Shown one piece after another: positions 45,018 to 56,090 of a DNA stretch of 64,000 nt (position 1 is its first letter; each line of letters opens with the position of its first letter). This DNA comes from Poa pratensis. Taxonomy: Eukaryota; Streptophyta; Magnoliopsida; Poales; Poaceae. The notes under the pieces were generated by a model. It was given only the letters and a program-made list of their open reading frames with translations, had not been told where the DNA came from and ran no database searches. The stretch lies in contig CAMZMU010000111.1 in the NCBI GenBank assembly GCA_947311845.1, forward strand, positions 20,903,528-20,967,527. The letters are read 5' to 3'. The translations under genes were made by a program, and so were the position numbers.

Positions 45018-47549
45018 ATGCACAATTTAATTTATTGCATTTAATAAGCATGAACCATTGTGATTAAAATTATGAAGTTGTGGGCTTGACAATAGTTTTG
45101 GTTGGGAGTTAGCCCATATGTGCTGTCACATGGCAAGCATTCAACTTTGCACTTATTTATATTTAGTTGATGTCATGTACTTTTGTTTATGGATGCCTAT
45201 CATGGGTGAAATGAATGTGGATACTTAGTAAGTTCAAAGAGTTTGTATAAATGGTTAGAGGAATGCCTGGGCCGCTAATCTAAGCCATGCATCATTCATG
45301 GTGGAAATTTACAGCATAACCATAATGTTCATTCAGTGATGCACCTCATAATAAAAAGCTATACCCATAGTAAATAAAAGAGTGCTGAGATTGTTCATTG
45401 TCTGTTTGTCTTGTTGTTTTGACATGGGCTTGTTCATGTCATGGACAAGAGGTACCCCAGTGCAGCTCTTGATGATACTATTATTACTTGCAATGACCTT
45501 TATTTGAATTTACTTTGTGGACCAAAGTGAGTAACACATGGTGTAGGTACTTGTATTCAAGGGACATGAGACATTCAACCAATACATTGTCAAGCACACC
45601 ACTCATATTTGCTTTCACTTTAAACATTAATCATTCAAGATCCTATGATAGGGGTAATGAGAGCTCCACACCAATGACTACCACATTGCAAGCATTAACT
45701 TAAGTAGAAGTGTTTGGAAGTTAGATAAAACTTATTCATGCTTTACCTCTACTTATTTATCTATCCAAAGTGTCCACCTTTTATATTCAGTTTTCATAAG
45801 AAGTACTCTATGACCACCATAGGATGTTTTTAATTTTCATTATGCATACATTTGGTGCATAGTAATTTCTTCTATGATACACTTTGTGAATTTATCATTG
45901 AACATCTTTACATTGAGTATTTGATATCACTTCATAATTTATCTTGCATATTGTTATTCCTTTGAAGAATGAATCATTTGACTTTATGTAGCAATAGTAA
46001 TCACCTTTGATATTCATTGATAGTATTAAAATGCAAAGTCCATGTTAGTTTTATCACCTTCATACTCGGGACGAGCATGGGTTAAGCTTGGGGATGTTGA
46101 TGCATGTAAAATGCATACATGAACTTTACATTTTATTACATGTTATTCCATGTTATGTGCATCATATAAGGGTTATATTCATGATTTATATTGAGTTTTG
46201 GGGATAATTAACAATTTTCCCATTTTTCTGGAATTAACCCTGCACTGTCAGAAAACCCCTTTTTCTATATTTTTGCGTTTCAGGCGACCAAATCACGTCA
46301 TAATGACCTGAGATTTTACGGGGATCACTTTTTTGGAAGGAACGAAACGTAGGCGCAAAGGAAACGAAGAAACGGAGACCAGAAGGCCGAAAGAGGTGGG
46401 CCCACGCGGCCAGATTCCCTGACCGCGTGGGATCCACCAAAATGGCCCTCGGGCCTCCGCTGCCGTCGATCATTCTTCCCGAAGCTTCGTCTTGACCTAA
46501 AACCGACTATAAAAAATAGTCCCCCGAGGAGTTTCGCGAGGGGGCGGCGGAGAAACACAAAACCACGAAACAGAGAGTCAGAAGGCTGCCGCCGGAGAAG
46601 ATCGGAGGGGGGAAACGCCGCCGGAATCACCTCCGGATGGCTCCACCCCCTCCGGCGTGTTCATCATCAACATCTACAGCAAGATCATCTCTATCTCTCC
46701 ACTGTAAACTCTTGGCAAACATGATATATGATGCAATATACTATTCCCTTGATCTATTGTGTCTCCCCATCTATGTTTGAGAAGTGATTTGTTCATGGCA
46801 ATAGTGAAATAGTTCGTTGATTGGTTGCATACAAGTTTTGTTATCTTTTATGATTGTCTTGATGTACAATGTATGAGTGCACGCATATATTGGGGAATGC
46901 ATGTAAGGTGATCACCGTAGTGTAATGGATTGAGTAGGACGGGACTTGAAGTTACTTTATGGGACTTGAAGTTACTTTATGGGGGATATATTTGGGGGAC
47001 CCTAGAACTTAAGGCTATGGTGGGACAATTATGTCTTAATAATTCTTGTGCTGCACATTTACTTGGCCATGAGATCCATCATAAGAGTTGTGTAATTTGC
47101 TCATTTACTTGGCTACACCTATTTATGGCTCCTTCCTAGAAGAAACAAGTAAGACTGAAACATGTGCTTCACTAATTGTGACAACCACACGAATGAAATA
47201 ACAATTGCTAGAACATTTGCTCCCTTGAGATATTTGCTACTTGAGATATTTGATACTTGCTACTTTGAGAAACTTGTTTGAGAAAACTGTTGTGAGAAAT
47301 TTGCTTTTGAAACTTGATTGAGAAACTTGCTACTTGATAAACCCATTCCACATCACTGATATAACTTGCTTCCATTAGTTAATAGTAAAAGTTCCTTTCA
47401 TATTTAAATTTATTGCTTTGCATAAAAGGCCATATAAGAGGGTTATAGGGCTTTAGAGAATAGATAGTTTACCTTCAGCTCCTCGTGGGTTCGACACTCA
47501 AATACTTATCGAATTGTGCTACAGTGATTCCTTGCTCTTGGGATTATCA
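45018..47549 (+). mobile_element. 3' fragment of an Athila-type gypsy element
   Basis: Non-coding internal tail followed by the phrase GACGAGCATGGGTTAAGCTT, a polypurine tract (AAGCTTGGGGA, 46084-46094) and a complete LTR. This tail-PPT-LTR arrangement is characteristic of grass Athila elements such as Sabrina and WHAM. The 5' LTR and all coding domains are missing. The right end is exact at the LTR terminus; the left end is a deletion junction. Confidence 0.8.
46095..47549 (+). repeat. Athila-type LTR
   Basis: 1455 bp, TGTTGATG...GGATTATCA. It contains a TATAAAAAATAG TATA-like box near 46507, a 22-bp exact duplication near 46943-46982, and a GAGAAACTTG/CTACTTGA-rich stretch at 47220-47340. 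The terminal phrase GTGGGTTCGACACTC is typical of Athila LTR ends. Confidence 0.82.
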
Positions 47550-48081
47550 CCGAGCCGCACTATATATTGCCTTGCACTGCGTGCGCCGTCACACCTCGAA
47601 CCAATCTAGGTTTTGCCAATCTCGTGCCTTGCGCCGCCACCATAGTGTACTCCATCCCGTGCGCCGGCGTGCACTGGCGAACGGGACAACAGGTCTCCGG
47701 AACCACTTGTCCTTGTGATCCTGTACGGGAGAGGGCGAATAAGGTTTTTGGGAAGCGCCCCGCGCGACTGCTTTCAAGTTCTTCATCATGGCTCGACTTC
47801 CTGGACGATCTCCGGGTCCGCGGGCGACTCGTCTCCAACGTCGTCTTCTTCGAGCTGCTACCGTCGCCGCTCAAGCTGTTGCCATCGCTGCTCCAACGAC
47901 TACTTCATCTACAATTGTTCGGTACGTTCGTCACGTTCCGATGGCTGTGTTCGTAGATATCTTGCTGCTGTTCATGTTAATTAATACGTCTAGTATTTTC
48001 GAGATTAACATGTTAGTAGCTCTTGCGATCATGCTTTATATTCTTGAATTAATCATGGAAATTATGCCTAATAATCCAACA
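47550..48081 (+). repeat. truncated 3' LTR of the copia element
   Basis: Begins CCGAGCCGCAC immediately after the Athila LTR end and ends CCAACA, followed by the GCTTG target duplication. Corresponds to 40132-40637 of the 5' LTR. Confidence 0.92.
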
Positions 48082-48086
48082 GCTTG

Positions 48087-48667
48087 GCCACCATGTTCTC
48101 CAAGGACGAAGCTTGTGTGCATTAGCTAAGGTGTCACGGTCGTGGAACAAAACGGACAAGGTTGGCAATGGCAAATTCAAGATCAATGTCGAAGGTTCTA
48201 TATCGATCAATACTTCAGAACGGTATGCACAAGCCCGATTATCACGAAGCTTGTGGTCGAGCACCTGCCGCGATCTTGATCGGGCCGGTGATCCGTCATT
48301 TTTGCCCGGCGACCGACAGCGATCCGCCATTACCCCGCGCACCTTTGGTCTCGCCAGCTTCGTGCGTGGACAGACTCCAGCGACGCTCCTGCACACGCGA
48401 CTCCTTCAGTCCAGTCCAGAGTGTTCAAACTCCCAACGCTACCTGTCATGCAGAAAACCCAACGCAATAAACGTGTGCAGCGCCGGGAGCCATGACAGGC
48501 GCGTCGCAGTGGGTTCGTTCCCCATACCTCTCCGGCCTTACGTCCGACGGCACCACCACCGAGGCGCCACAACTACCACCAGGTACGATGGCGTCAATGG
48601 CGAGTCGACGTCGGGATTGCAACTGAACACGGCTCCGAGAAAGACAACCTTCAATATTCATGGCACC
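48087..48667 (+). repeat. local duplication, copy B, left part, and spacer
   Basis: From about 48285 it aligns with 37776-38130 (see copy A), and is broken at 48668 by the hAT element. The short upstream part is unassigned. ORFs here are not conserved between the two copies. Confidence 0.65.
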
Positions 48668-48921
48668 CATGGGCGGACCCACCATCCCTGTTGCCCGGGC
48701 CAGTGCCCGGGCTTCTCCATCGCTCGCCTCTGCTATTTAGCGATTCGCCACGGCAATTTCAATCGCTAGATGGAGTTGTGCCCAGGCTTGAACCGGCCAA
48801 TTCTTGGGCCATGCCCACAAGCCAGCAAATTTTGGGCCTCAAATTGGGCCAGGTTCTCTTTATTTATCCTACTGGGCCAACGTAGCTAGTTACAGATCGA
48901 TCACAGGAATCAATCCAAGGA

Positions 48922-49756
48922 GCATAATCAACAGGAACTAGCCACGCGAGAAAGAAAAGAAAGAGAGAGGCGGCGGCCTAGGGTTTTAACCCTAGCCGTC
49001 GCCGCCTTTGCCATCCACATCTTCATCGTCGCCGCCGGCAAAGATTCGACCGGTCCTCGCCTCCTCTAGTTGCCGTTATGGCACTAGGAGGGGTGGGGAC
49101 CTCGGACCTGCGCACGGCGCTATACGAAGGTCCCTAATGTTAGAGCTTGGTTTTGATCGTCATCTTCTTCGTTAATGGAGATGGTATCGTCTGCAATAAG
49201 TGATCTCCCACGTTTCGTTCGACGACGAGATATCCTTCCCGGCGTAAATGGTGGTGTTGGAAGATTAAGTCTGTCTAGGTATGGTTATTCAGATCTTACT
49301 TCGCCAGATCAATCTTGGAGTGTTTCTCATGGTCGCCGCGAGGAGGTTTGTCCTCGCAATATCTATCCCGGCTACTATGTCTTCGGCAATGGTGATTCGT
49401 TCTCTCGGCTCCCAACGGCGTCGACAACGTGGTTCGGTTATTTGTCCCTGGAATATCAGTGGTGGTGCTCTTGCCGATGTTGCTTGATTAATTTAATGGT
49501 TGCGTGCGTGCACAAAGCCTTGGCATTGCGGCTCAAAATTAAAAAGGGAGAACCTTCGGTGGTATTCACAGGTGTGTGGTTTGATGGTTTTGGCGTTGTT
49601 CTACGGTTGCCTTCAGAAAAGTACAAGATTGTGTCATGGATGAAGAAAAGGCTTGAAGATCTCATAGATTTGCTAGTCTATTTTAATTTTGTTTTTGTAA
49701 TCGGTTTAATCGTGTACTCTTTGTTGGTTTAATATATGTGGAAAATTCAAAAAAAA
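48922..49756 (+). mobile_element. polyadenylated non-LTR retroposon inside the hAT element
   Basis: Ends in an A-tract at 49749-49758. It is flanked by a 14-bp direct repeat AATCAATCCAAGGA at 48908-48921 and 49757-49770. The start is purine-rich, then GC-rich with CTAGGGTTTTAACCCTAG. A long open frame (49175-49732) has no RT or endonuclease motifs. Best read as a short LINE-derived or non-autonomous retroposon. Confidence 0.8.
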
Positions 49757-49908
49757 AATCAATCCAAGGAATCATCACCACTTCCGCTTCCGCAGTTCCG
49801 GAATCGATCCCCACTCGACTCGTCTCCTTCTGTGACTGAAACCCTAGTCGAGCGCGTCCTTCCGACGGGAAGCAGTCCGGTGAGGTGGCGACCTCCGGCG
49901 CTCCAAGG

Positions 49909-50140
49909 ATGGCCTCCGGCTCCGCGGATGGGGTCGATCTTTCCACGCATCAGGGCGCATCCGGAGCTGCGCAGCCCGCGCCCGCGCGGTCAGGCGGCAA
50001 GCGGAAGCGAGGCTGCGGCGGCTCGAGCGTGACGGCGACTACGGCGAGCGGAAGTGCGGGGGAAACTTCGACCGGCGGGGGCTCGACCCAGGGGCGGCGG
50101 GCTGGCTCAATCTCAGCAGCTTCGGGCAGAAGACAGCTAG
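49909..50140 (+). pseudogene. probable first exon of the hAT transposase gene
   Basis: ATG 49909 opens a Ser/Gly/Ala-rich frame (MASGSADGVDLSTHQG, later SGGKRKRG) of about 75 residues. This is the low-complexity, basic N-terminus usual before the TTF/BED zinc finger of plant hAT proteins. The catalytic middle is absent: about 150 bp separates this from the C-terminal domain. Confidence 0.5.
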
Positions 50141-50296
50141 GTTTGCATAATTGCACTTGTCAGAATTGTTGCTTGGTTCCCAATTTATAATTTTAGCACT
50201 GCATTTGCTCAATTTAGATGTATAATGTATTTTGTATTTACTCTGAAATGAACTTGAAATGCTATTACTAAACATAAAATTGTTTAAATTACAGAT

Positions 50297-50627
50297 ATGA
50301 GTACCTTTTTGGTTGACGCAAGAAGCCTACCACACCCACAACCTGAACCGCAAAATGATGAGGAGACCCATGTGTTTAATCCGGATGATTGAGTTGGCTT
50401 TGATATTGCCGGTGTCAACGGCATCCGTTGAGAGGGCTTTCTCGGCAATGAAGATTATCAAGTCGAAGTTACGTAACAAGATGAAAAATGGTTGGTTCAA
50501 TGACTTGATGATATGTTACACCGAGCGGGAAATATTTAGGCAACTTGATAATGATGCTATTGCCAAGCGGTTCCAAGCCATGAAGACAAGGAAAGTACAT
50601 TTACCTAAAAGGCCTAGGCCTTGTTAG
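50297..50627 (+). pseudogene. hAT transposase C-terminal dimerisation domain
   Basis: Remnant of a TTF-type hAT transposase. The diagnostic hAT dimerisation motif is present (RMIELALILPVSTASVERAF, about 50381-50440), followed by SKLRNKM, YTEREIF and AKRFQAMKTRKV to TAG 50625-50627. A TTACAG acceptor precedes it at about 50291-50296. The zinc finger and RNase H-like catalytic region are missing, so this copy cannot make active transposase. Confidence 0.88.
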
Positions 50628-51039
50628 AACATGATTGATGGTATGTTCCTTTTCTCGTTAAGTTTATCTTTCGTTGGTACCATCATATAATATTCTTACC
50701 CAAATTTCTCTTGTTGTGTACAGACTTTTAGGTGCATTTGGACATTTTGTACTTTTGTGGCCGACCATTGGAGCTTCAATTGTCTAGTAATCATGAACAT
50801 TTGAGCTTTTGTGGTCCACCGTTGGAGTTCTTATTAAATATTAACAATCTCATATTTAGTATCGCTGAACATTTATATTTGATATTATGTTTCTATGTAC
50901 TTTGTCCGTCTCTGTATATGAAAACTCTTGTGTTTCCCTAGATTGGTGTTTACATTTGCCGATGTGTGTGCAATTTTTTTTGTTCCACTTTGGCGTGCCC
51001 AGGCTTGGAAAATTTTCTGGGTCCGCCTTTGATGGCAAC

Positions 51040-51240
51040 CGAACGCAGACCATCCTGCTGATTGGATGGACCAGTTCCTCCTGTTTCCCGTCTTTGGCCA
51101 AAAGCTGGGGCGACAAGCCTGTAACACTGCTCATGAAAGTGATCTTGCCTAGCTACAAGACCGTCGAATCGGCATCGGGCTACAGGGAAATACATGTGTG
51201 GCAAATCATCAAGTGTTACCGATGGACGAACAGGTCCAAT
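51040..51240 (+). repeat. local duplication, copy B, right part
   Basis: Continues copy B after the hAT element: CTGATTGGA, GTCTTTGGC, ATCGGCATCGGGCTACAG and TGTGGCAAATCATCAAGTGTTA, matching 38150-38340. Confidence 0.75.
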
Positions 51241-51409
51241 CGAACCACATGCTAAAAGGAACACAAACCAGAGTCGGAAAGAAAAGAACACAACCACTGA
51301 AACTGTTGGGAGAAAGAATGACATATATAGTTACGATTCCAATGCATTGAACATAAGGATGATTCTAAATTTGGTACTCCACTAGGTGAATGAATCTAAC
51401 TAACATGTA

Positions 51410-51532
51410 TTCCCTCCGTTCGGATTTAATTGACACATATTTTGTTACACATGGATTTATCTAGAGATCAAATAAGTATAAATACATTCATATTTAGACA
51501 AAACCAAGTCAATTAATTTGAAACGGAGGGAG
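51410..51532. mobile_element. Stowaway-type MITE
   Basis: 123 bp with ends TTCCCTCCGTT and AACGGAGGGAG, flanked by TA at 51408-51409 and 51533-51534. The arms share TGACTTGG/AATTGACA-like inverted sequence. Confidence 0.85.
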
Positions 51533-51813
51533 TATTTGCAAAAAAAAAAAAGAATCTATCTAACATGCGTGGAGCACATGATCTATCGGCGCAGCAGTGC
51601 GCGAGACTTACTAATTACTAGGCATCTTGGCGCGGCAATGCCGCGCCCGTGTAGTAAATAAAATTTGAATTTTGTAATCTGTATATTTTAAAATTGTGTA
51701 GGTTTGAAAAGTTGTGGAATTCAAAGAAGTTTGTGTAACGATGAAATCCGTCGGAATTTGCTGGAATTAGTTGGAATTAATTTAACTGCATAATTGAAGG
51801 AATTATATTTTAT

Positions 51814-54800
51814 GAGCATTTACTAAATTTAATTTAAATTCAAATCGTAATTAAAGGAAATAAATTTGCATTTTCTCCAAATATTCATTTAATAAATTAT
51901 TTTAAAATTTATCTACATAGTTAAAGACAGTTAAGTTTTGTTATATTTAAATATGTTAAATAAGTTGAACTGATGAAATATGGTTTTACTTTGTTATTTT
52001 TTTTTGTGTAGTCCCATAATTGGAGGAAATATATCGTGGAAGCATTTTTAAAATTTATTCTATAAGTAGGGGAAAATGAATTTGTATTTCCTATAAATAT
52101 TCACGTATATGAAATATAAAAATATGTTTGCATTACGTCGTAAATAGGTAGCATTTTTTTGTGTGGTCATTTTGATGTTTTTTTCATATATTTTTCTGAT
52201 GGGTAGATTTAAAGGTGTTGTTTGGAAAATCTATGTCTGAAAATTAAGGGATCCATTTTGAACATGTTGATTTTTTTTTTTTTGGTTTGAAATGATTGAG
52301 CTTAATTGTAAACAGCTCTTAAGTTAAATTGTTCAGTATTGCATAAATTGGACACAAATAGTTGGGATCATTTTTTGAACAATTTGATATGATATGAATT
52401 GTGAAAGTGCAATTCAATTTAATTTCAAGTTAATTAATCATGTATGAAATGCAGTAGTTTTAAAATTTGTTTTTTTTTCTCTGTAGATTTTCATACATTG
52501 TCTGCATTGCTATGAATTTCAGATGAGAAGTTATATTTTTTACAAATTTTAGTATTTTTTTGAAATTATGAAATTAAAGTGTAATTCAATTTAAAATAAA
52601 GTTGATTAATAAAGTATGGAATGCAATAGTTGCAAAGGGTTTTTTTTTCTGCAAATTTTCATATATTCGTTGCATTATTTCGAATTTGAGATGAAAAGTT
52701 ATAAATTTAACAAATTTAATTGTTTTCTGTAAATGCCGAATTGCACAAATCCTCCAATATGGTTGTAAATCAATCTTGAAGAATGTGCACGTTTGAAAAT
52801 TGTCCAAATTTTGAAAATTGTTGGAATAAAAAAAAACCGCGTTTTGTAGATGCTCAGATTTTAAAAATTAGCCAAGTTAGAAAAATTTTAAGTTTTGAAT
52901 TACAAATCGTGAGAAATTTGAAAATTTGTTAAATTTAATAAATTCAAGTTGACTAATTCTGCATGGAATGCAATTGTTGTAATTTTTTTCCGCACATTTT
53001 GTTACATTATTTGTATTATTTCGAATTACAGATTAGAAGATATAAGTTTTATGTTTTTTTTGTATTAATTTTCTGGTAGAGGGGACCCACGTGGCGGAGT
53101 TTTTATCATTTATGGAAGTTGTTTCGGAAAATGCGAAATTTCTGACACGTGGGGTCGCTGTGACGTCATACGGTGACGCAAGCAGGTGGTGGAATCGACC
53201 GCGCGGCGGAGCTGCGGCGGAGCAGCCGCGGACGCACGCGGGGTTGCGAGCGTGTGGATCTGTGAGAGGAGATCGCTGCGAACCGGACGCGTGGCGGGCC
53301 AAGTGGTTAGCGGAATCGCCGGCGGCGAGGAAATATGCGGCGGCGGACGGCGAGGCGAAACGCGGTGGTCTGCCGGGTGCCGGCGATTGGGGTCGTTCCG
53401 GCACGCGATAGTCATCGAGGAGATAGAAGGGAGGACGGCGAAGGTCGCTGTGGCCGTGGATTCGTCGGAGGAGGTGTGGAAGAGCGGCATGTCGCGTCGG
53501 CGGCGACGGCGATCTCGCCGCCGCGCGAGAGAGAAAATAGAGGGGAGCGAGGTGTGTGGATGGTTTTGCACGTAAGCCCCTAGCGTTTCTGGAATTTGCG
53601 ATTCAGTCCTTTGCGGGGGGTTTCTTGCAAAGTTCCGCGCCAAAATCCGTGAGGGAGGGGTCACCGGCTGGCAGCCGGTGGGAGCACGCATCAATTTTCG
53701 TGCGCGTCAGGGGTGCACCGGCTGCGGCCGGGCGTCGCGCGCCAAAATTCGTGCGCGTGCGTGCGCATCTGACCGGCTGCGGGTGCGTGACCGGCTGCAG
53801 ATGTGCGCCAATTTTCGAGCAGCTACGGTGCCGTGCGCAGCTGATCACCGGGCGGGTTGCTATGATCCGTTGATTTGCGGTCGGACGGGCAGGATTTGTA
53901 CTGTAGCTACTGAGCATTTGCTAAATTTAATTTAATTTCAAATCGTAATTGAAGGAAATAAATTTGCATTTTCTCCAAATATTCATTTAATAAATTATTT
54001 TAAAATTTATCTACATAGTTAAAGACAGTTAAGTTTTGTTATATTTAAATATGTTAAATAAGTTGAACCGATGAAATATGGTTTTACTTTGTTATATTTT
54101 TTTTTTGTGTAGTCCCATAATTGGGGGAAATATATCGTGGGAGCATTTTTAAAATTTATTCTATAAGTAGGGGAAAATGAATTTGTATTTCCTATAAATA
54201 TTCACGGATATGAAATATAAAAATATGTTTGCATTACGTCGTAAATAGGTAGCATTTTTTTGTGGTCATTTTGATGTTTTTTTCATATATTTTTCTGATG
54301 GGTAGATTTAAAGGTGTTGTTCGGAAAATCTATGTCTGAAAATTAAGGGATCCATTTTGAACATGTTGATTTTTTTTTTTGGTTTGAAATGATTGAGCTT
54401 AATTGTAAACAGCTCTTAAGTTAAATTGTTCAGTATTGCATAAATTGGACACAAATAGTTGGGATCATTTTTTGAACAATTTGATATGATATGAATTGTG
54501 AAAGTGCAATTCAATTTAATTTCAAGTTAATTAATCATGTATGAAATGCGGTAGTTTTAAAATTTGTTTTTTTTTCTCTGTAGATTTTCATACATTGTCT
54601 ACATTGCTATGAATTTCAGATGAGAAGTTATATTTTTTACAAATTTTAGTATTTTTTAAAAATTATGAAATTAAAGTGTAATTCAATTTAAAATAAATTT
54701 GATTAATAAAGTATGTAATGCAATAGTTGCAAAGGGGTTTTTTTTCCTGCAAATTTTCATACATTCGTTGCATTATTTCGAATTTGAGATGAAAAGTTAT

Positions 54801-56020
54801 AAATTTAACAGATTTAATTGTTTTCTGTAATTGCTGAATTGCACAAATCCTCCAATATGGTTGTAAATCAATCTTGAAGAATGTGCACGTTTGAAAATTG
54901 TCCAAATTTTGAAAATTGTTGGAATAAAAAAAACCGCGTTTTGTAGATGCTCGGATTTTAAAAATTAACCAAGTTAGAAATTTTTTAAGTTTTGAATTAC
55001 AAATCGTGGGAAATTTGAAAATTTGTTAAATTTAATAAATTCAAGTTGACTAATTCGGCATGGAATGCAATTGTTATAAAAAAAATTCCGCACATTTTGT
55101 TACATTATTTGTATTATTTCGAATTACAGATTAGAAGATATAAGTTTTATGTTTTTTTTTGTATTAATTTTCTGGTAGAGGGGACCCACGTGGCGGAGTT
55201 TTTATCATTTATGGAAGTTGTTTCCGAAAATGCGAAATTTCTGACACGTGGGGTCGCTGTGACGTCATACGGTAACGCAAGCAGGTGGTGGAATCGACCG
55301 CACGGCGGAGCTGCGGCGGAGCTCGCAGCGGAGCAGCCGCGGACGCACGCGGGGTTGCGAGCGTGTGGATCTACGAGAGGAGATCGCTGCGAACCGGACG
55401 CGCGGCGTGGCGGGCCAAGTGGTTAGCGGAATCACCGGCGGCGAGGAAATATGCGGCGACGGACGGCGAGGCGAAACGCGGTGGTCTGCCGGCGATTGGG
55501 GTCGTTCCGGCACGCGATAGTCATCGAGGAGATAGAAGGGAGGATGGCGAAGGTCGCTGTGGCCGTGGATTCGTCGGAGGAGGTGTAGAAGAGCGGCATG
55601 GTGCGTCGGCGGCGACGGCGATCTCGCCGCCGCGCGAGAGAGAGAAGAGAGGGGAGCGAGGTGTGTGGATGGTTTTGCACGTAAGCCCCTAGCGTTTCTG
55701 GAATTTGCGATTCAGTCCTTTGCGGGGGTTTTCGTGCAAAGTTCCGCGCCAAAATCCGTGCGGTAGGGGTCACCGGCTGGCAGCCGGTGGGAGCACGCGT
55801 CAATTTTCGTGCGCGTCAGGGGTGCACCGGCTGCGGCCGGGCGTCACGCTCCAAAATTCGTGCGCGTGCGTGCGCAGCTGACCGGCTGCGGGTGCGCGAC
55901 CGGCTGCAGATGTGAGCCAATTTTCGTACAGCTACAGTGCCGTGCGCTGCTGATCACCGGGCGGGTTGCTGTGATCCGTTGATTTGTGGTCGGACGGGCA
56001 GGATTTGTACTGTAGGTACT
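51814..56020. repeat. 2.1-kb tandem duplication, two copies
   Basis: 51814-53911 and 53912-56020 are direct repeats starting GAGCATTT and ending near GATTTGTACTGTAG. They are near-identical by eye apart from scattered substitutions, homopolymer changes and small indels (for example an extra CTCGCAGCGGAG at about 55322 in copy 2). Each copy has an AT-rich half and a GC-rich half. Confidence 0.93.
53110..53694 (-). other. GC-rich ORF in Helitron-like element 1, unrecognised
   Basis: Open for about 190 codons on the element's strand, with an internal MPLFHTSSDES start possibility. The duplicate at 55432-55803 keeps part of it (MPLFYTSSDES) but diverges in frame because of indels. The composition is like the first exon of a grass gene. 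No family recognised; it may be captured promoter and leader sequence. Confidence 0.3.
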
Positions 56021-56090
56021 GTAGCTAGCTACAGTAGATACAGTACTGCGGGCGTTGAGACGCGGAGGAAATGTCCTCCCTTTATATATA

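Larger units (their letters stand above)
39708..48081 (+). mobile_element. Ty1/copia LTR retrotransposon with 3' end partly replaced by an Athila-type fragment
   Basis: 5' LTR 39708-40637 (TGTTAG...CCAACA, 930 bp). The target duplication GCTTG is at 39703-39707 and 48082-48086, so the two outer ends belong to one insertion. The gag-protease-integrase-RT-RNase H order is diagnostic of Ty1/copia. The 3' LTR is represented only by its last 532 bp (47550-48081). The polypurine tract and the first about 425 bp of that LTR are missing; in their place is gypsy sequence 45018-47549. Confidence 0.93.
48668..51031 (+). mobile_element. hAT transposon, internally deleted
   Basis: Termini CATGGGCGGACCCA and, inverted at the right, CAAAGGCGGACCCA. 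They are flanked by 8-bp duplications ATGGCACC (48660-48667) and ATGGCAAC (51032-51039), one mismatch. It contains the hAT dimerisation domain. The duplicate locus near 38120 shows ATGGCCTC with no insert, supporting the boundaries. About 2.36 kb, of which 0.85 kb is a later retroposon insertion. Confidence 0.82.
51618..56090 (-). mobile_element. Helitron-like element 1 with internal tandem duplication
   Basis: On the minus strand it ends in CTAG (51618-51621) followed by T. Seven bases inside is a perfect 8-bp stem hairpin (GGCGCGGC, loop, GCCGCGCC; 51629-51647), the Helitron 3' signature. The 5' end on the minus strand begins TATATATAAAGGG at about 56090, without the canonical TC. No Rep/helicase coding is seen, so it is non-autonomous. 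Confidence 0.6.

Noticed and set aside
49175..49732. Host protein-coding gene of about 185 codons
   Set aside because: The frame lies wholly within a poly(A)-tailed retroposon with a 14-bp target duplication and shows no domain.
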